From the NCBI GenBank assembly GCA_977006965.1, contig OZ345363.1, forward strand, positions 2,232,001-2,296,000: a DNA stretch of 64,000 nt, given 5' to 3'. Source of the stretch: Phymatolithon calcareum (Eukaryota > Rhodophyta > Florideophyceae > Hapalidiales). Below the pieces are notes generated by a model. It searched no databases. It worked only from the letters and a program-made list of their open reading frames with translations, and was not told where the DNA came from. This document shows, one piece after another, positions 21,883 to 32,942 of this stretch. Made by a program: the position numbers and the translations under genes. Within the stretch, counting starts at the first letter, position 1. Every line of letters begins with the position of its first letter.

Positions 21883-22610
21883 AATCGTGACTTCGTTCGA
21901 GTCTCTATCGCAACCATAGCGCTGCAGCTACGTGGACTCGAAAACAGTTTGATGTGGTACTGTGTGGTATGCCAAAAGGAGCTTTAGATAACAACCGACT
22001 CGCCTACATTACCTTACGGTCTTTTAACGCACGAAGAATCGTAATTCAAAAACCCGCGATACGCAAAAGAAGAGCACTTCGAAAGTAAAATTCTTACAAT
22101 ATCATACATATTGCAATCTATGAACTGGCCGCAATCAAAGATTGCTTTTGCTTATTACAATATATTGATATTGCAATTAATTGCGACGGAGCACTGGTGA
22201 TGATAAGGGAGATTGTGCCAGGGCGAATGGATGATGGGTCCATGCTCGGGTCGCGCCATGGAGTGGAACAAACAAGAGCGTCGACGGACACGTGAGCGCT
22301 CGGCTATGAGCTTTGGCGCCACACACACACGCCCCCTGCCCGCTTCCTCATCACCGATTGAAGCCTAATTCTTAGGATAATATGCATTCCTTGATACATC
22401 CGCCGCTCACGCATGACGTTGTATCACGCTGCATCCAAGCACTAAAATGATATCAACTATGATACCACATGGTTAACAAAATGCGAAAAAGCGAAAGCGT
22501 TTATTTGCACAAGGGCCTACGCATTGCGTTAGTGCAAAAACTCGGCAGAAGCCAAAAGTTAGTTTTCAAAATGCTCACCCTAAACTGAAACTCTACTCAT
22601 CGAAATCGCC

Positions 22611-24812
22611 CTATCTCGGTGTAAAGAAGGCAACAATAACGGATATATTATCATCCGATCCAAGCTCAATAGCCTTTAGCGCGAGCCGTTTAGCTGCAAG
22701 ATCCGGCACGCGCACAGTAGCACGCACAAGTTCCGCCGCGTACTCCGGTGTTACCACATCCCAAAGCCCATCACTAGCAATCACGACAAAATCGTCACCG
22801 GGTGTGAGTTTCGTCTCCGTAACCTCCGGAGTGGCAGCGACAAACTGCTTGACCGACCGGTCGCCAAGCGCCCGCGAGACAAGCAAACGACCCATCACTC
22901 GTCCCTCCGCAATGAATCCACCGCGCGCCATCACCCGCGCCGCCTCATCACTGTCCGTCGCCACATGGTCCCGACTCAATGCCACCAACGACCCATCCGT
23001 GCGCGACAGCACGCACCGACAATCTCCGGCATTAGCCACGTATAGCGTGCCGTATGCGATAAATGCTGCAATTGCGGTCGCACCACTATCCTCGCTTTTC
23101 GGCGACGAGGCAAGAAACGCATGGTCCAATGCTTCGAACGCAGACACGAGCGCTGACGCAGGTGTGGAATCCGGGTTTGACCACTCGCGGAATAACGCGC
23201 CGTGGATATGAGAGGCGGCAAAATCGGAGCACGCATCTCCCCCATGGCCGTCAAACGTTGCCAGTAGATGCATGTCGGATCCGACGACTAGCGGCGATAG
23301 GACGACACTCCGATCTTCCATGCGGTCCGCGCCGCGATTTCCGGATGTGGACGACAGTGCTGCAGCGACCGTCGGTATGAAACAAGATGTGGCGGAGAAA
23401 GGCGCGCGCCACCTGGGCGGTGATGGATTTTCTGCGGCGGCTACAAGAGCGGCACGATGTGACGGTTGTTCATCTAACGATAGACGGCGCTGTGTGCCAT
23501 TGGCAAGTTCGTCATCGATGGGGTCACTGGCAGCCCCACCGAATTGCGCGAGATATTCTTCGCCGAGAGCGGCAATTCCGTCAAGCTCCTTGGCTATATC
23601 CGCGGCTGTCAGACGGGCAGTCGGATCAGGATGCCACGCGGCTGCAATTAGCGCTGCAAATCGAGGCGGAACGGCAGTGGAGATGGCGGGACGGAGATCG
23701 TCACTCACAATGGCAGCACGCAATTGCAGTTGATTAAATCTGGTCTCCAAAACTGTGTGCAACTCCGGTGCCGGGAGTCGGCGATCGACATAAGGAACAG
23801 CGCCGGCGGCAAGCTCATTGAGCGTGATAGCCAGAGCGTATACATCAGCGGCAAAGGAATGTGGCGAGCCACGCAGTACCTCCGGTGCAAGATAGACAAG
23901 TGTGCCGACCATATGCGCGAGACGGCCATTACTGGGACCGCGAGCAGCAGCACGCCCACCAAAAGTGCCAGCGGCAGCACGAAGGGCGAGTGCATCGACG
24001 GCAAGATCGAGATCGGCGAGAAAAAGCGTGGTATAATCTGAAGTCAGGAGTAAATTAGCCGATTTTAAATCACGATGCACAATGCCGTGTGAGTGCATGT
24101 GGGCGACTGCAGAAGTGAGTTGACGTGCTAGATGTAGAAGTTTTGGAAAACTGAAACGGATACCGCGACCGTGTACGGCGTCGAAGATGTCGCCGCCGTG
24201 GATCCAGGGGGAAACCGTGCAGTACTTGGGAGGGGTGACACAGGCGGCGAGCATGGGAAGAATGTGTGGATGGGAGAGACGGGAACGGACGGAAACTTCA
24301 ACCTCGAAACGATCGAGGGCGGTTGAGGATGTGATGCGCGGACGACGGACAGCGACATCGAGGGACGTGGCGTTGTGACGTGGGAGTTTTGCACGGTAGA
24401 CGGTGGCACCGGCACCTGATGCGACCTCGGTGGCATTGGTTAGACACGACGGGTCGAAATGGGGTACGTCGTGCGGGGAGGAGGTCACCATTGTAAGGGA
24501 GGTGGGGCGATGGATGGATGGTGAAGCGCAAGGTTGAGGCGGTATGCGAGGGGAATGGGGTGAAACTTTAAAGTAGTGCGGTGAGGATGCTGCCAGGGGC
24601 GGAATTGGCATGCCGGTCGTGGGCATGGGAGGACCGCATGCGGCGGGCGGAGACGGCATTTTTACTGTGATGGGCGATGACTGATGTGGTCCGTGGGCAT
24701 CGGCATTCGTGATGTGCAGCTGCGAATTCGAAGACAGAAGAGTGCGATTGGTCGAGTGGCCGTTGAGGACATACGTACGGCTTGTTGGTGGCCGTACGTG
24801 TGGCCGATGCAT
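22611..24812 (-). CDS. Kinase-PP2C fusion protein
   Basis: The ORF is open from 24881, but the first ATG is at 24812, giving 733 residues. Residues 1-125 are Pro/Ser/His-rich and disordered. About 128-415 is a TKL-like kinase domain: glycine loop ASGAGATVYRA, catalytic HRDLKSAN (D248), APE at 309-311. The beta-3 lysine is replaced by Arg (VAVRR, R156) and DFG reads DLD (267-269), so phosphotransfer may be weak or absent. About 490-733 is a complete PP2C phosphatase: RMEDR, FDGHGG (D521), VANAGDCR, SRALGD, ASDGLWD (D681), SDDN; the metal-binding Asps are present. Kinase and opposing phosphatase in one chain suggests a self-limiting signalling switch; that is inference. A broken duplicate lies at 15.0-17.7 kb. 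Confidence 0.92.
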   Translation of the reverse strand: MHRPHVRPPTSRTYVLNGHSTNRTLLSSNSQLHITNADAHGPHQSSPITVKMPSPPAACGPPMPTTGMPIPPLAASSPHYFKVSPHSPRIPPQPCASPSIHRPTSLTMVTSSPHDVPHFDPSCLTNATEVASGAGATVYRAKLPRHNATSLDVAVRRPRITSSTALDRFEVEVSVRSRLSHPHILPMLAACVTPPKYCTVSPWIHGGDIFDAVHGRGIRFSFPKLLHLARQLTSAVAHMHSHGIVHRDLKSANLLLTSDYTTLFLADLDLAVDALALRAAAGTFGGRAAARGPSNGRLAHMVGTLVYLAPEVLRGSPHSFAADVYALAITLNELAAGAVPYVDRRLPAPELHTVLETRFNQLQLRAAIVSDDLRPAISTAVPPRFAALIAAAWHPDPTARLTAADIAKELDGIAALGEEYLAQFGGAASDPIDDELANGTQRRLSLDEQPSHRAALVAAAENPSPPRWRAPFSATSCFIPTVAAALSSTSGNRGADRMEDRSVVLSPLVVGSDMHLLATFDGHGGDACSDFAASHIHGALFREWSNPDSTPASALVSAFEALDHAFLASSPKSEDSGATAIAAFIAYGTLYVANAGDCRCVLSRTDGSLVALSRDHVATDSDEAARVMARGGFIAEGRVMGRLLVSRALGDRSVKQFVAATPEVTETKLTPGDDFVVIASDGLWDVVTPEYAAELVRATVRVPDLAAKRLALKAIELGSDDNISVIVAFFTPR

Positions 24813-25071
24813 GCGTGGACTGTAAGCGGAATATTTTTGCTGACATTGAAAATTGGCGTCGTTTGGGAATTGCGCTTTCACGGTGTCAATGGCTCACAAA
24901 CGGATCAGAGCCGTGTCGGGAGGCAAGAGGATTTCGGGAGGATGTTTCATACTATGTACAGTATATTGAAGGACTGAAGGACTGATGGCTTCCTGAAGCT
25001 GCCCGAAAATGGGCTTGAAGAACAATTGGAAGACGAGAAGATGTTAAAAATATAAAACGTGCTAGAGCCTC
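24813..25071. other. Upstream region of the kinase-PP2C gene
   Basis: The kinase frame stays open to 24881 without an ATG. No clear TATA box or other gene is visible. Confidence 0.3.
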
Positions 25072-25340
25072 AAACTTGTTACTCTGGCCACGTTTTGTAT
25101 TTTGTGAAAGGTCTATGTTGTTGCTCCCGCAACAACGTTGAAGCCGATCGAGCAATTTATTGTTTCCCCTGTTGCTACTGCAACAAACTTCTTTCTCGGG
25201 CAACACTTGTACAAAAGTGTATGTACAGAGTTGCTCCCGCAACAATGTTCGAGCCGATCAAGCAATTTGATTTTCCTCTGCTGCCAGAGCAACAAGCTTG
25301 TTGCTCTAGCAGTATTTGGTATTCTTTGAAAGGTGTTCAG
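25072..25340. repeat. Tandem repeat, unit about 110 bp, with TTGCT...GCAACAA inverted motifs
   Basis: About two and a half units can be aligned by eye (25072-25184, 25185-25292, 25293-25340). Shared blocks are TTGCTCCCGCAACAA, AGCCGATC(G/A)AGCAATTT and TTTGTATT/TTGGTATTCTTTGAAAGGT. TTGTTGC motifs recur in both orientations and form short hairpins. No coding sense is apparent. Confidence 0.7.
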
Positions 25341-26458
25341 TATAGTGCCCTATAATCGCGAGTCGCCCAAGAGTATCCCGACTGCAAAGATGAGAGCATC
25401 CTATTGCGATAGGTTCAGGACCAGGCGCGGTTATATTGGACCTCTTATGGAGCACAGAATCGTGCCCCACGTTGGATCTCGCTCTAGTAGTACACTAAAA
25501 ACCATTCGAAAAGAGGGCATTACGCCCGGTCGCTCTGTCAACACCTTTGTTGAACAATGTGGAATAGAGTTGCCGACGCATGCAGTAATTCGCCACAGAA
25601 GAGAATGCCATTGTAAGTGCAGAATCGCTAAACTTGAGGCTTTCATCTGATGGGGTGGTGCCACAACTTTCTGGTGAATTCAGAATACAGCGTACTTCCT
25701 TCATATTGTCGAGCATATACAGTAGGATGAGAGCATTCAATGAGAATTCCACAATTCTCCGAGAAGAGGAGCAACGTCTCCGTCATGCTGCTCAACTTGT
25801 ACCGTCGAGTGATCCACCGGCTGCACAAGGTGCGCTGTCCATTTTCTCCAATAGGGAGTAAGAAAAATTAAGAAGCATTGATCGAACACTCCGTTGACCG
25901 CGGCGTTGATGTCTCTCGCTCACGTTCGTACCGGCACGCATACAGCATCCCTCTTTTTCAGGTTTCATATCCCTTTTCCGTTGCCTCTCAATGACAAAAC
26001 CGTCATCCTTGTGCTGAATCTGCCATCAACTGCCTGCTCCTTGCGTATAACGAGGCATCCGTTTCGAAGAAGAGGCTGTTGGAACACTGTTTGACCTCAA
26101 TTCTCGCTTCTGAGCTAAACTCGGAGCGCGCGAGGTTTGAAGTGAGCACTCACGACGAAATCAGATTGACCCACAAAATGCTCAAAAACTGGCCTGGATA
26201 TGGAATGTAATTACTTTAGTCCGATTATAACATCCTACCGATCTCTACTTTTTTCAATATTTGAAATTTAATTACTTTCCTTTCATACCAGAAATCATTC
26301 CTCTCAATTACAGCCCCGCCGACGCCCGTCGGCCCCCGCGGCCACATTTTTAATACGCCCATCTTGCTCTCCATTGATCCGCTGCATCGCCATAGAGTCA
26401 TTGACCGGAGCCCTGCAATCCCCTGCCCTCCGTCACCCCAATAACCACAGCAAGCACC
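25341..26458. other. Intergenic upstream of RACK1
   Basis: No supported gene. The stretch just before 26459 becomes C-rich and purine-poor, as expected for a leader of a highly expressed gene, but no TATA box is evident. Confidence 0.4.
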
Positions 26459-27424
26459 ATGGCCGAGACTCTCACTCTCCGCGGCTATCTCAAAGGTCAT
26501 TCCGGCTGGGTGACCGCCATCGCCACCACCGCCGACTCCCACGATGTCATCGTGTCTGCCTCGCGCGACAAAACCATCATCGTCTGGAAGTTGGAGACCG
26601 ATCCGACGGACCCCACGAAGCTCGGAACGCCCAAGAAGGCTCTCCGCGGTCACGGTCATTTCGTGTCCGACGTCGTGCTTTCCTCCGATTGTCAGTTTGC
26701 CCTCTCTTCCTCATGGGATCATACACTTCGTCTCTGGGATCTTTCCACCGGTCAAACTACCCGTCGCTTCGTCGGTCACGCCAAGGATGTTCTCTCCGTA
26801 GCCTTCTCCGCCGACAATCGTCAGATCGTCTCCGGCAGTCGCGACCGTACCATCAAGTTGTGGAACACCCTCGGTGAATGCAAGTACACGATCATGGACG
26901 AGGGACATACCGAATGGGTATCCTGCGTCCGTTTTTCACCGAGCACGCAGAACCCACTCATCGTCTCCTGCGGATGGGACAAGCTTGTCAAGGTTTGGAA
27001 TCTTACCAACTGCAAACTGCGCACCAATCTTGTCAATCACACCGGGTATCTCAACGCCGTCACCGTATCCCCTGATGGGTCGCTCTGCGCGAGCGGCGGC
27101 AAGGACGGTGTCGCTATGCTGTGGGATCTGCAGGAGGGCAAGCATCTCTATTCGCTGGAGGCTAATGACATCATTCATGCGCTTTGCTTCTCGCCCAACC
27201 GGTACTGGCTCTGCGCCGCTACTAACTCTTGCGTCAAGATCTGGGATCTTGAGAGCAAGACCGTCGTTGACGAATTGCGCGACGAATATGCCGGATCCAT
27301 CTCTAAGAAGGCCGTGCAGCCCGCGTGCATTTCACTGGCATGGAGCGCCGATGGTGCAACCCTGTTTGCTGGATACACGGATAACGTCATCCGCGTTTGG
27401 GGCGTCGGTGTTGGTCTCCACTAA
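26459..27424 (+). CDS. RACK1: RACK1 (guanine nucleotide-binding protein beta-like), ribosomal scaffold
   Basis: A single uninterrupted exon encodes 321 residues, the usual RACK1 length (about 315-320). The start ATG is in ACCATGG context. The protein begins [23 protein letters not shown], the typical RACK1 N-terminus. Seven WD40 blades are visible, with endings such as [42 protein letters not shown] and VIRVWGV. The SRDKT and [12 protein letters not shown] segments carry the conserved ribosome-contact basic residues. Known role: it sits on the 40S head near Rps3/Rps17 and docks kinases and other signalling factors. Codon use is strongly C-ending, consistent with high expression, and unlike the AT-richer flanks. 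Confidence 0.97.
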   Translation: MAETLTLRGYLKGHSGWVTAIATTADSHDVIVSASRDKTIIVWKLETDPTDPTKLGTPKKALRGHGHFVSDVVLSSDCQFALSSSWDHTLRLWDLSTGQTTRRFVGHAKDVLSVAFSADNRQIVSGSRDRTIKLWNTLGECKYTIMDEGHTEWVSCVRFSPSTQNPLIVSCGWDKLVKVWNLTNCKLRTNLVNHTGYLNAVTVSPDGSLCASGGKDGVAMLWDLQEGKHLYSLEANDIIHALCFSPNRYWLCAATNSCVKIWDLESKTVVDELRDEYAGSISKKAVQPACISLAWSADGATLFAGYTDNVIRVWGVGVGLH

Positions 27425-27654
27425 GGTTTCAGTACTTTCCCGTTTGGTGCGTGCTGGTCATCGAACGATGTGAGTGGATCATATGCGAAGGATGCATGCA
27501 CGCATGTGACATGTAGGCGATGAAGGAATGGCTGGGGAGCGCCCTTGCTTGGGATTTTGTTTTTTGCAACGGTCGGTGCCGTCACCAGATGCCTACTTGC
27601 GTGCGTGGACTCATGCTTGATTTCGATTGCTGTGCTCTTCTCTGCACGTACTCG

Positions 27655-27660
27655 AATAAA
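27655..27660 (+). terminator. Candidate poly(A) signal of RACK1
   Basis: AATAAA lies about 230 bp after the RACK1 stop codon on the same strand. Confidence 0.4.
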
Positions 27661-28093
27661 GCACGCGATAATTCGCTTACATTTATAGTCTTCCTTAGCG
27701 CGCTCACTGTTAATTGGCCGTCATTTTTTCGATGACCTGGCGCGAAAGTCTAAGACCATCTCCCTTCGCAGCTCTGCAATACCGGTTGATTGCAACCCAG
27801 CGTACGTGCAAACGATCCAGAGTCTGCCTCAATCTCTTCAGAAGAACCTCAGTGACGTCGCCTACCCCTTGTAGATCTTCGACGGGTCTTGTGCAGCTGC
27901 GTTGTCTCCCCGTATCTTCACATCACAATCATTGTAGACACATCCTCGTCCACAACATAGTTCTCACTGCGATAGCGTAACGACGCATTGAACAAGAAGC
28001 CCAAACCTTCGGAATGGTTAGCACCTTCAGAACGGGGCATGCAGTGTTCGCAAAACTGGATAAAACCATATCCGTCGAACTGCACATGATGCT
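27661..28093. other. Intergenic between convergent RACK1 and TKL kinase genes
   Basis: No gene seen. It should hold the 3' ends of both neighbours. Confidence 0.4.
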
Positions 28094-30217
28094 TCAACTG
28101 ACGTAAATATAGGGGTTCTCCCTGTCGACGAACCAACAAGGATCATTACAGCCGGTGCACCGAATTGTAGAAAGCACGGGATGCTCTCCAATGAGGACTA
28201 TCTCTTGAAGCCCATGGTTCAGAACTTGTGCCGGGGCACTGCAGGTGAAGCAATAAAGTGCAATGGGAAGTGTAGACGCTTTGGGGGCCTGCAAAGCAAA
28301 ATTATGAAAAATTCCCCGCAGTCCAGAAACGAGGGTTACGGGCGGCTCCATTCTGCGTTTCACGCGTCGCCATAAATTTGCCATCTGGGAAGGCTCTATG
28401 CAGTGTCGTCGCTCACCAAGATCCGCATTTCTAATCTCGTTCATTTCGCGCAGTGTTTGAACGCAAGGGTTCTTGGGCAGGTTGCTCACGAGCGCTTCAG
28501 AGGGGCCTAATAATTCCATATCATCTGGGTTCCAGCATTTTGCGCTCAGGACTTGTACAATAGCAGTCATGTCTGGTCTTTGATCTGCATTTCTTCGCAG
28601 ACACGCTCGTGCTATTTCTTGCAGTCGTCGATCTGGAATCTGCGGCACGAAATTGTCGGCAAACTTCTTCAGGTTTCCGCTCTCTAACATGTTATGCGCA
28701 TTTTTGGCGTGAAGAACTGGAAACGAATCGTCATCCGTGGATGACATATAGCAAATGAGAAGTCCAAAACTCCACACATCCCACGAGCTTTTCAATCGGC
28801 AATTGTCAATATCGCTCAATACTTCTGGTGGCATGACTGATAATGTACCAGGTGCGTCTTTTATGGCTACGAAAGCGGTACCTTTGCCGTTTTTTGAAAA
28901 TCTTCTCGATGTCCCAAAGTCACTCAGCTTCGCATTTCCCACAAGTTCACCATCCACAACTCGTACAAGTACATTCTCTGGTTTCACGTCGCGATGCACA
29001 ATTCTTCTTCCATGCAAATACAGCAGTGCTCTTGCAACATCCAAAAGAACTCGAGTTTGCACTTCGTATGTGCTCATCAATCCTTCACGGCAGGCAGTTC
29101 TCAAGTTGCATGTCATGCGTTCCATGACGATATAAGGGGCATAGTACAAGTTGCTGTCATCTCGCTTGCTCTCAGGCCAGTGGGCGCCACATATGTTCAG
29201 GATACAGTCGTGCTTGCAGTCCATTTGCAAGAACATCTCACGTAGAAGTTCTGTTTTCACAGTGTCCAGGTCGTACTTAGATACCTTCAGCTGCTTCACC
29301 GCCACTCTCAACGGCACATCATCTTTCCGCACTAGTCGCGCCTTGTACACATCACCAGAATTTCCACCGCCAAGAATGATGTTTCGGCCATTTTTCTGCT
29401 GATTGAAAATCACGTCGTCGTCACAAATTTTCCACCCACCGCAGGCGTCGTTGATGTCTCGAATCAGACCTTGTCTAATTTCTTCCGACACGCCACAATT
29501 CGATAGCTGTTCCGGCAAACTGAGGATGCCCGCACGTATTTCAGCTAACGAAACATGGGGTTCCTCACAATGCTCAAGTGATTCCATCTGCTTCGACGCA
29601 CTGCCGGCCGCTCGTGAACGAGGATATTTCGGACAAGACTGGGTCGATAACAATGCTTTCAACTCAGATAGCTCGGATAGAATTGCCTGGGACTCGTCCT
29701 TGCGATTGTTCTCCAGTTGCTCGCCTTGTTCCTTGCGATTCTTTTCAACTTCCTCCGCTTGTTTGGTAGTGACTATAGTTATTGCCTCAGTCACGGCAGT
29801 AAAATCAATTTGCAAGGGGCTTTTAAAATCGGACACCAGCCCGTACAAATCCAGGTGATCTTCGAGGGTTGCCAGCAACAAAGAAATCGAAGTGACATCG
29901 GCGGCGGAATTCCTAGAAATTGACAAAACAGCTGCATTTGGCTCAGCGGAAAGTTTCACTTTCAACTCTTGGAGTTTCCCATTGACCTTGTCAAAATCAT
30001 CTGCAACGCGTTGAAATACCTTTCCAGGAATGCTTCTGGGTGCAGAGTTGTCCTTGTAATTGTGAATATTGTTTTGGATTCGTACTACGCGATCATACAG
30101 GGAAACAATGTTCCCTGTATGCTCCTTACGCGCTTCGTATGAGCCCTTCAAGTACAAAAGCAGCTGCACTGCAGCGTCCACAACTGCAACAGCTAGCCCA
30201 ACGGCATCCAAAACCAT
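28094..30217 (-). CDS. Helical-bundle plus TKL protein kinase with Cys-rich C-terminus
   Basis: The frame opens at 30250 with GTG; the first ATG is at 30217, giving 707 residues. Residues 1-135 are helical with a hydrophobic first helix (MVLDAVGLAVAVVDAAVQLLLYL) and a layout resembling the N-terminal four-helix bundle of MLKL/HeLo-like proteins. Residues 140-195 are a Glu/Lys/Gln-rich coiled coil. About 278-560 is a TKL kinase with all key residues: GGGNSGDVYKA, VAVKQ (K308), HRDVKPEN (D410), DFG (D433), PPEVL. The last 150 residues carry CxxC...CxxCxxxC (C656, C659, C687, C690, C694), a possible zinc site. No signal peptide. Likely an active cytoplasmic kinase; the MLKL resemblance is by eye only. 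Confidence 0.88.
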   Translation of the reverse strand: MVLDAVGLAVAVVDAAVQLLLYLKGSYEARKEHTGNIVSLYDRVVRIQNNIHNYKDNSAPRSIPGKVFQRVADDFDKVNGKLQELKVKLSAEPNAAVLSISRNSAADVTSISLLLATLEDHLDLYGLVSDFKSPLQIDFTAVTEAITIVTTKQAEEVEKNRKEQGEQLENNRKDESQAILSELSELKALLSTQSCPKYPRSRAAGSASKQMESLEHCEEPHVSLAEIRAGILSLPEQLSNCGVSEEIRQGLIRDINDACGGWKICDDDVIFNQQKNGRNIILGGGNSGDVYKARLVRKDDVPLRVAVKQLKVSKYDLDTVKTELLREMFLQMDCKHDCILNICGAHWPESKRDDSNLYYAPYIVMERMTCNLRTACREGLMSTYEVQTRVLLDVARALLYLHGRRIVHRDVKPENVLVRVVDGELVGNAKLSDFGTSRRFSKNGKGTAFVAIKDAPGTLSVMPPEVLSDIDNCRLKSSWDVWSFGLLICYMSSTDDDSFPVLHAKNAHNMLESGNLKKFADNFVPQIPDRRLQEIARACLRRNADQRPDMTAIVQVLSAKCWNPDDMELLGPSEALVSNLPKNPCVQTLREMNEIRNADLGERRHCIEPSQMANLWRRVKRRMEPPVTLVSGLRGIFHNFALQAPKASTLPIALYCFTCSAPAQVLNHGLQEIVLIGEHPVLSTIRCTGCNDPCWFVDRENPYIYVS

Positions 30218-32942
30218 TATACACGTCCCAGCTAAAAACAATGGATGCACTCAAGGGCACCTTGCCACAATCGACAAGCGGGGAAATTGTAGACTCTTTG
30301 AGAGCCCAGCCTTGAAACATGCAAGACTGCGCTAGCACGGTCTTTGGTACGACGGAAAGTCTTGGGGGAGACGTCGGGTGTGCAACTTTTAAAACTTTTA
30401 CACGAAAAGTTTGCTTGGCGGAAGATGGGACAAAGTACAAGTCTTGGCGATGTGCCTCCATATGATATGATGAAGACAAGCCTTCTCTGCGCAACACCAA
30501 TGAACTCCAGTTCAGGTTTTTTTGTTTCGATGATTGGCGTGCTTCTGAATTCAGAACGAATAATAAAGCCTAAACTGCCACGTGATCCATCACGCGGATA
30601 TGATAGATACTCGTGGGAGGCGATCTACTCTCGAAGTCCTTCTGCGCCTGAACTGTACATGCATATGATAGGCAGTTTGATGTTTTTTGATTAGATTTCC
30701 GAAAGGGTTGAGTACGTTACGGACTTGAACTGATTGAACAACAATTCAGAGGGGTTTTCCTGGTTTTCATCCTACCACGGTAGAAATCCCGCTGAAAGAG
30801 TACAATTTCGCACAAGAAATTTGTAGCCCTTGTTGGCCTAGCTTGCAGTATCTGCATGCTCTGTCTCAACCGACCTCCTCGCTGAAGCCTCGCTACTCCA
30901 GATTCTGAGTTATAGAACCTGTAAGTAGTGCAAACGACCACCCCGCTTCTCCCGCTTTCCAATGTGGGCATTTGAGGCTCCACTCCATGCTCCGAATGCC
31001 CTTCATAATTAATATCTTAACAAAAGAATGGATACAGAGCAGCGAGGTTTGCCATTTGCCCTCTTTTGCTTGTGTATGCTATCATGAGCTCTTGGAAACA
31101 ATCACTCATGCCTCCCTTACATTGATTTCGAATTTAGAAACACATCAACAATAGAAACTACATTCCGGCATGCCGAATCGCCAAGGCAGTAAGGTACTGC
31201 CATCTTCGAGCTTCAAGCTGAGTACGACTCAACGGAAACAAAGAATCGCACTGTGGGGATGAGGAAAGCGAGGTCTAACGATATCTGAATACATGAACTT
31301 GTTCGCGGTTTTTGATATGGGGAACTTGATGCCACTGAAAGTTTTGCGTAGGTAAACAAGCCCCTCGGCAGTAAATGTTACTTTACAAAACTCCCTTCAT
31401 GCGCGAAAGCCTGTAAGCATGCTATATGTACTCCAGGCACTGGAACTATCAGTGACCTATAGTTGCCCCTTCCAAGCTCCCTTCCCAAACCGCACCTCAC
31501 GCTCCGCAAGAGTCGTCATAATCTCTCCCGGTGCACCGCGCCTCGTGCGCTCCGGCATATAAAGCTGCAAACTTCCCCTTCGGTAGAAGGCCTTATTGTA
31601 TATCACAATGATGTATCCACTTCCGAAGCCACGATTCGAAGCGTGATGTCCAGGTAAGCGACTGCTCAGTGAACAGTGTTCACTCGTTACCAATAGAGAG
31701 CTATATGAGCTGCGGTGATAATCGGATGTCAAAAAGTATTCCGCTTCTCAAGAAACCAACCAATGATATTCCTGTGGAGATGATGGCGTGCCGTTCAACT
31801 TCAACACGCGTGTGACCTTGGCAATAGACAACAGACTTCGAACTGTGCCGCCACAGCAGAAGCAATGAAGCACACAAGGGACGAAACGGGGTCTGAGTTT
31901 CACACGTAGTATCAATCAGCTTGTGGTCCGCCCCAAAGACCCTTGAGTACGGATGTCGAGGAAGGGGGAAAAGGTGATGATTGCTGCGCACAGCAAATGG
32001 CCCCTGACTGCAGGTTGCTCTCGACAATCGAATTTTCACAAGGATTATTTTATAAGAACGTTTCAAAGAATCTGCTGAACATCGCCAGGGCAGAAAGCCA
32101 GTTCTGTGTCGGCTAGAGCCACCAGAGGTGGGGAGAAAACATCGAGCAGAAAGGCTTTCTTCTGAGCCTGTTAGACAGAAAAAGCCCCTGGACAGAGGAG
32201 AAGAATACCCCGGGACAAAGGAAGTCATAATCTCAAGATGTACAAATATCTGCAAAAAGCCATCCAGAAGGTAGAGGAAGGAGGCGTATCGAAGAAGAGG
32301 CGTCGAGAAGAAATACGTGAGGTATGGGAAAGGGAATATGAAGGCGGATAAGTGAAGATCCCTGCCGAATCGAATAAGTTACCAGGAATCCTCGAAGTAA
32401 GAGAAAGGACGACATGACTGGTGTGCCTCAGCCAGACTCTCAATCCAGCGCCACTGTGGAGAGCATCAGTATTGGGTGTCCATATTGGTGTCTCGACATT
32501 CATTGAACTGGTTGTGCTAAACGCTCTCTATTCTCTTCTGAGATATTGTAACTCTTGAAATTGAATGTGTATGCAAGCGACTGACAATAACACCAGCGAT
32601 GTTTGATGATTTATTTTCTAAAAGAAATAAATTGTCAAATCTTCCTCACTGCAGTTTACAGGGAAAGAGCGTCTTGCTTTTTGCCTTTATCAAGAAACCA
32701 CGGGTGTGAGTGGAGCAATGAATATCGAGTAGGGGATCTTTGAGATTATCTACTATGCGTATTCAGTCGCGACTGAGTGTACGTGGGCAGCTGAAAAAGC
32801 GAACTAAAACATTAGCCAATAAATCAGTGCCAGGTAGAAACGTGTACACGGATACGTCTAGTCTTTCCAAACGCTTGGGCAATCCAAGAAGTCAATCCAC
32901 TGGGACAAAGGTCGACGATTTCCTCCAGATACCGGCCTCGCT
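30218..32942. other. Intergenic, no supported gene
   Basis: A minus-strand frame of 184 codons at 31701-32255 is the longest, but it shows no domain or coherent composition. Nothing else is supported in this 2.7 kb. Confidence 0.4.

Noticed and set aside
22804-24041. Plus-strand ORFs of 100-150 codons opposite the kinase-PP2C gene
   Set aside because: Antisense shadows of a domain-bearing gene.
31701-32255. 184-codon minus-strand ORF
   Set aside because: No recognisable motif and no supporting context.
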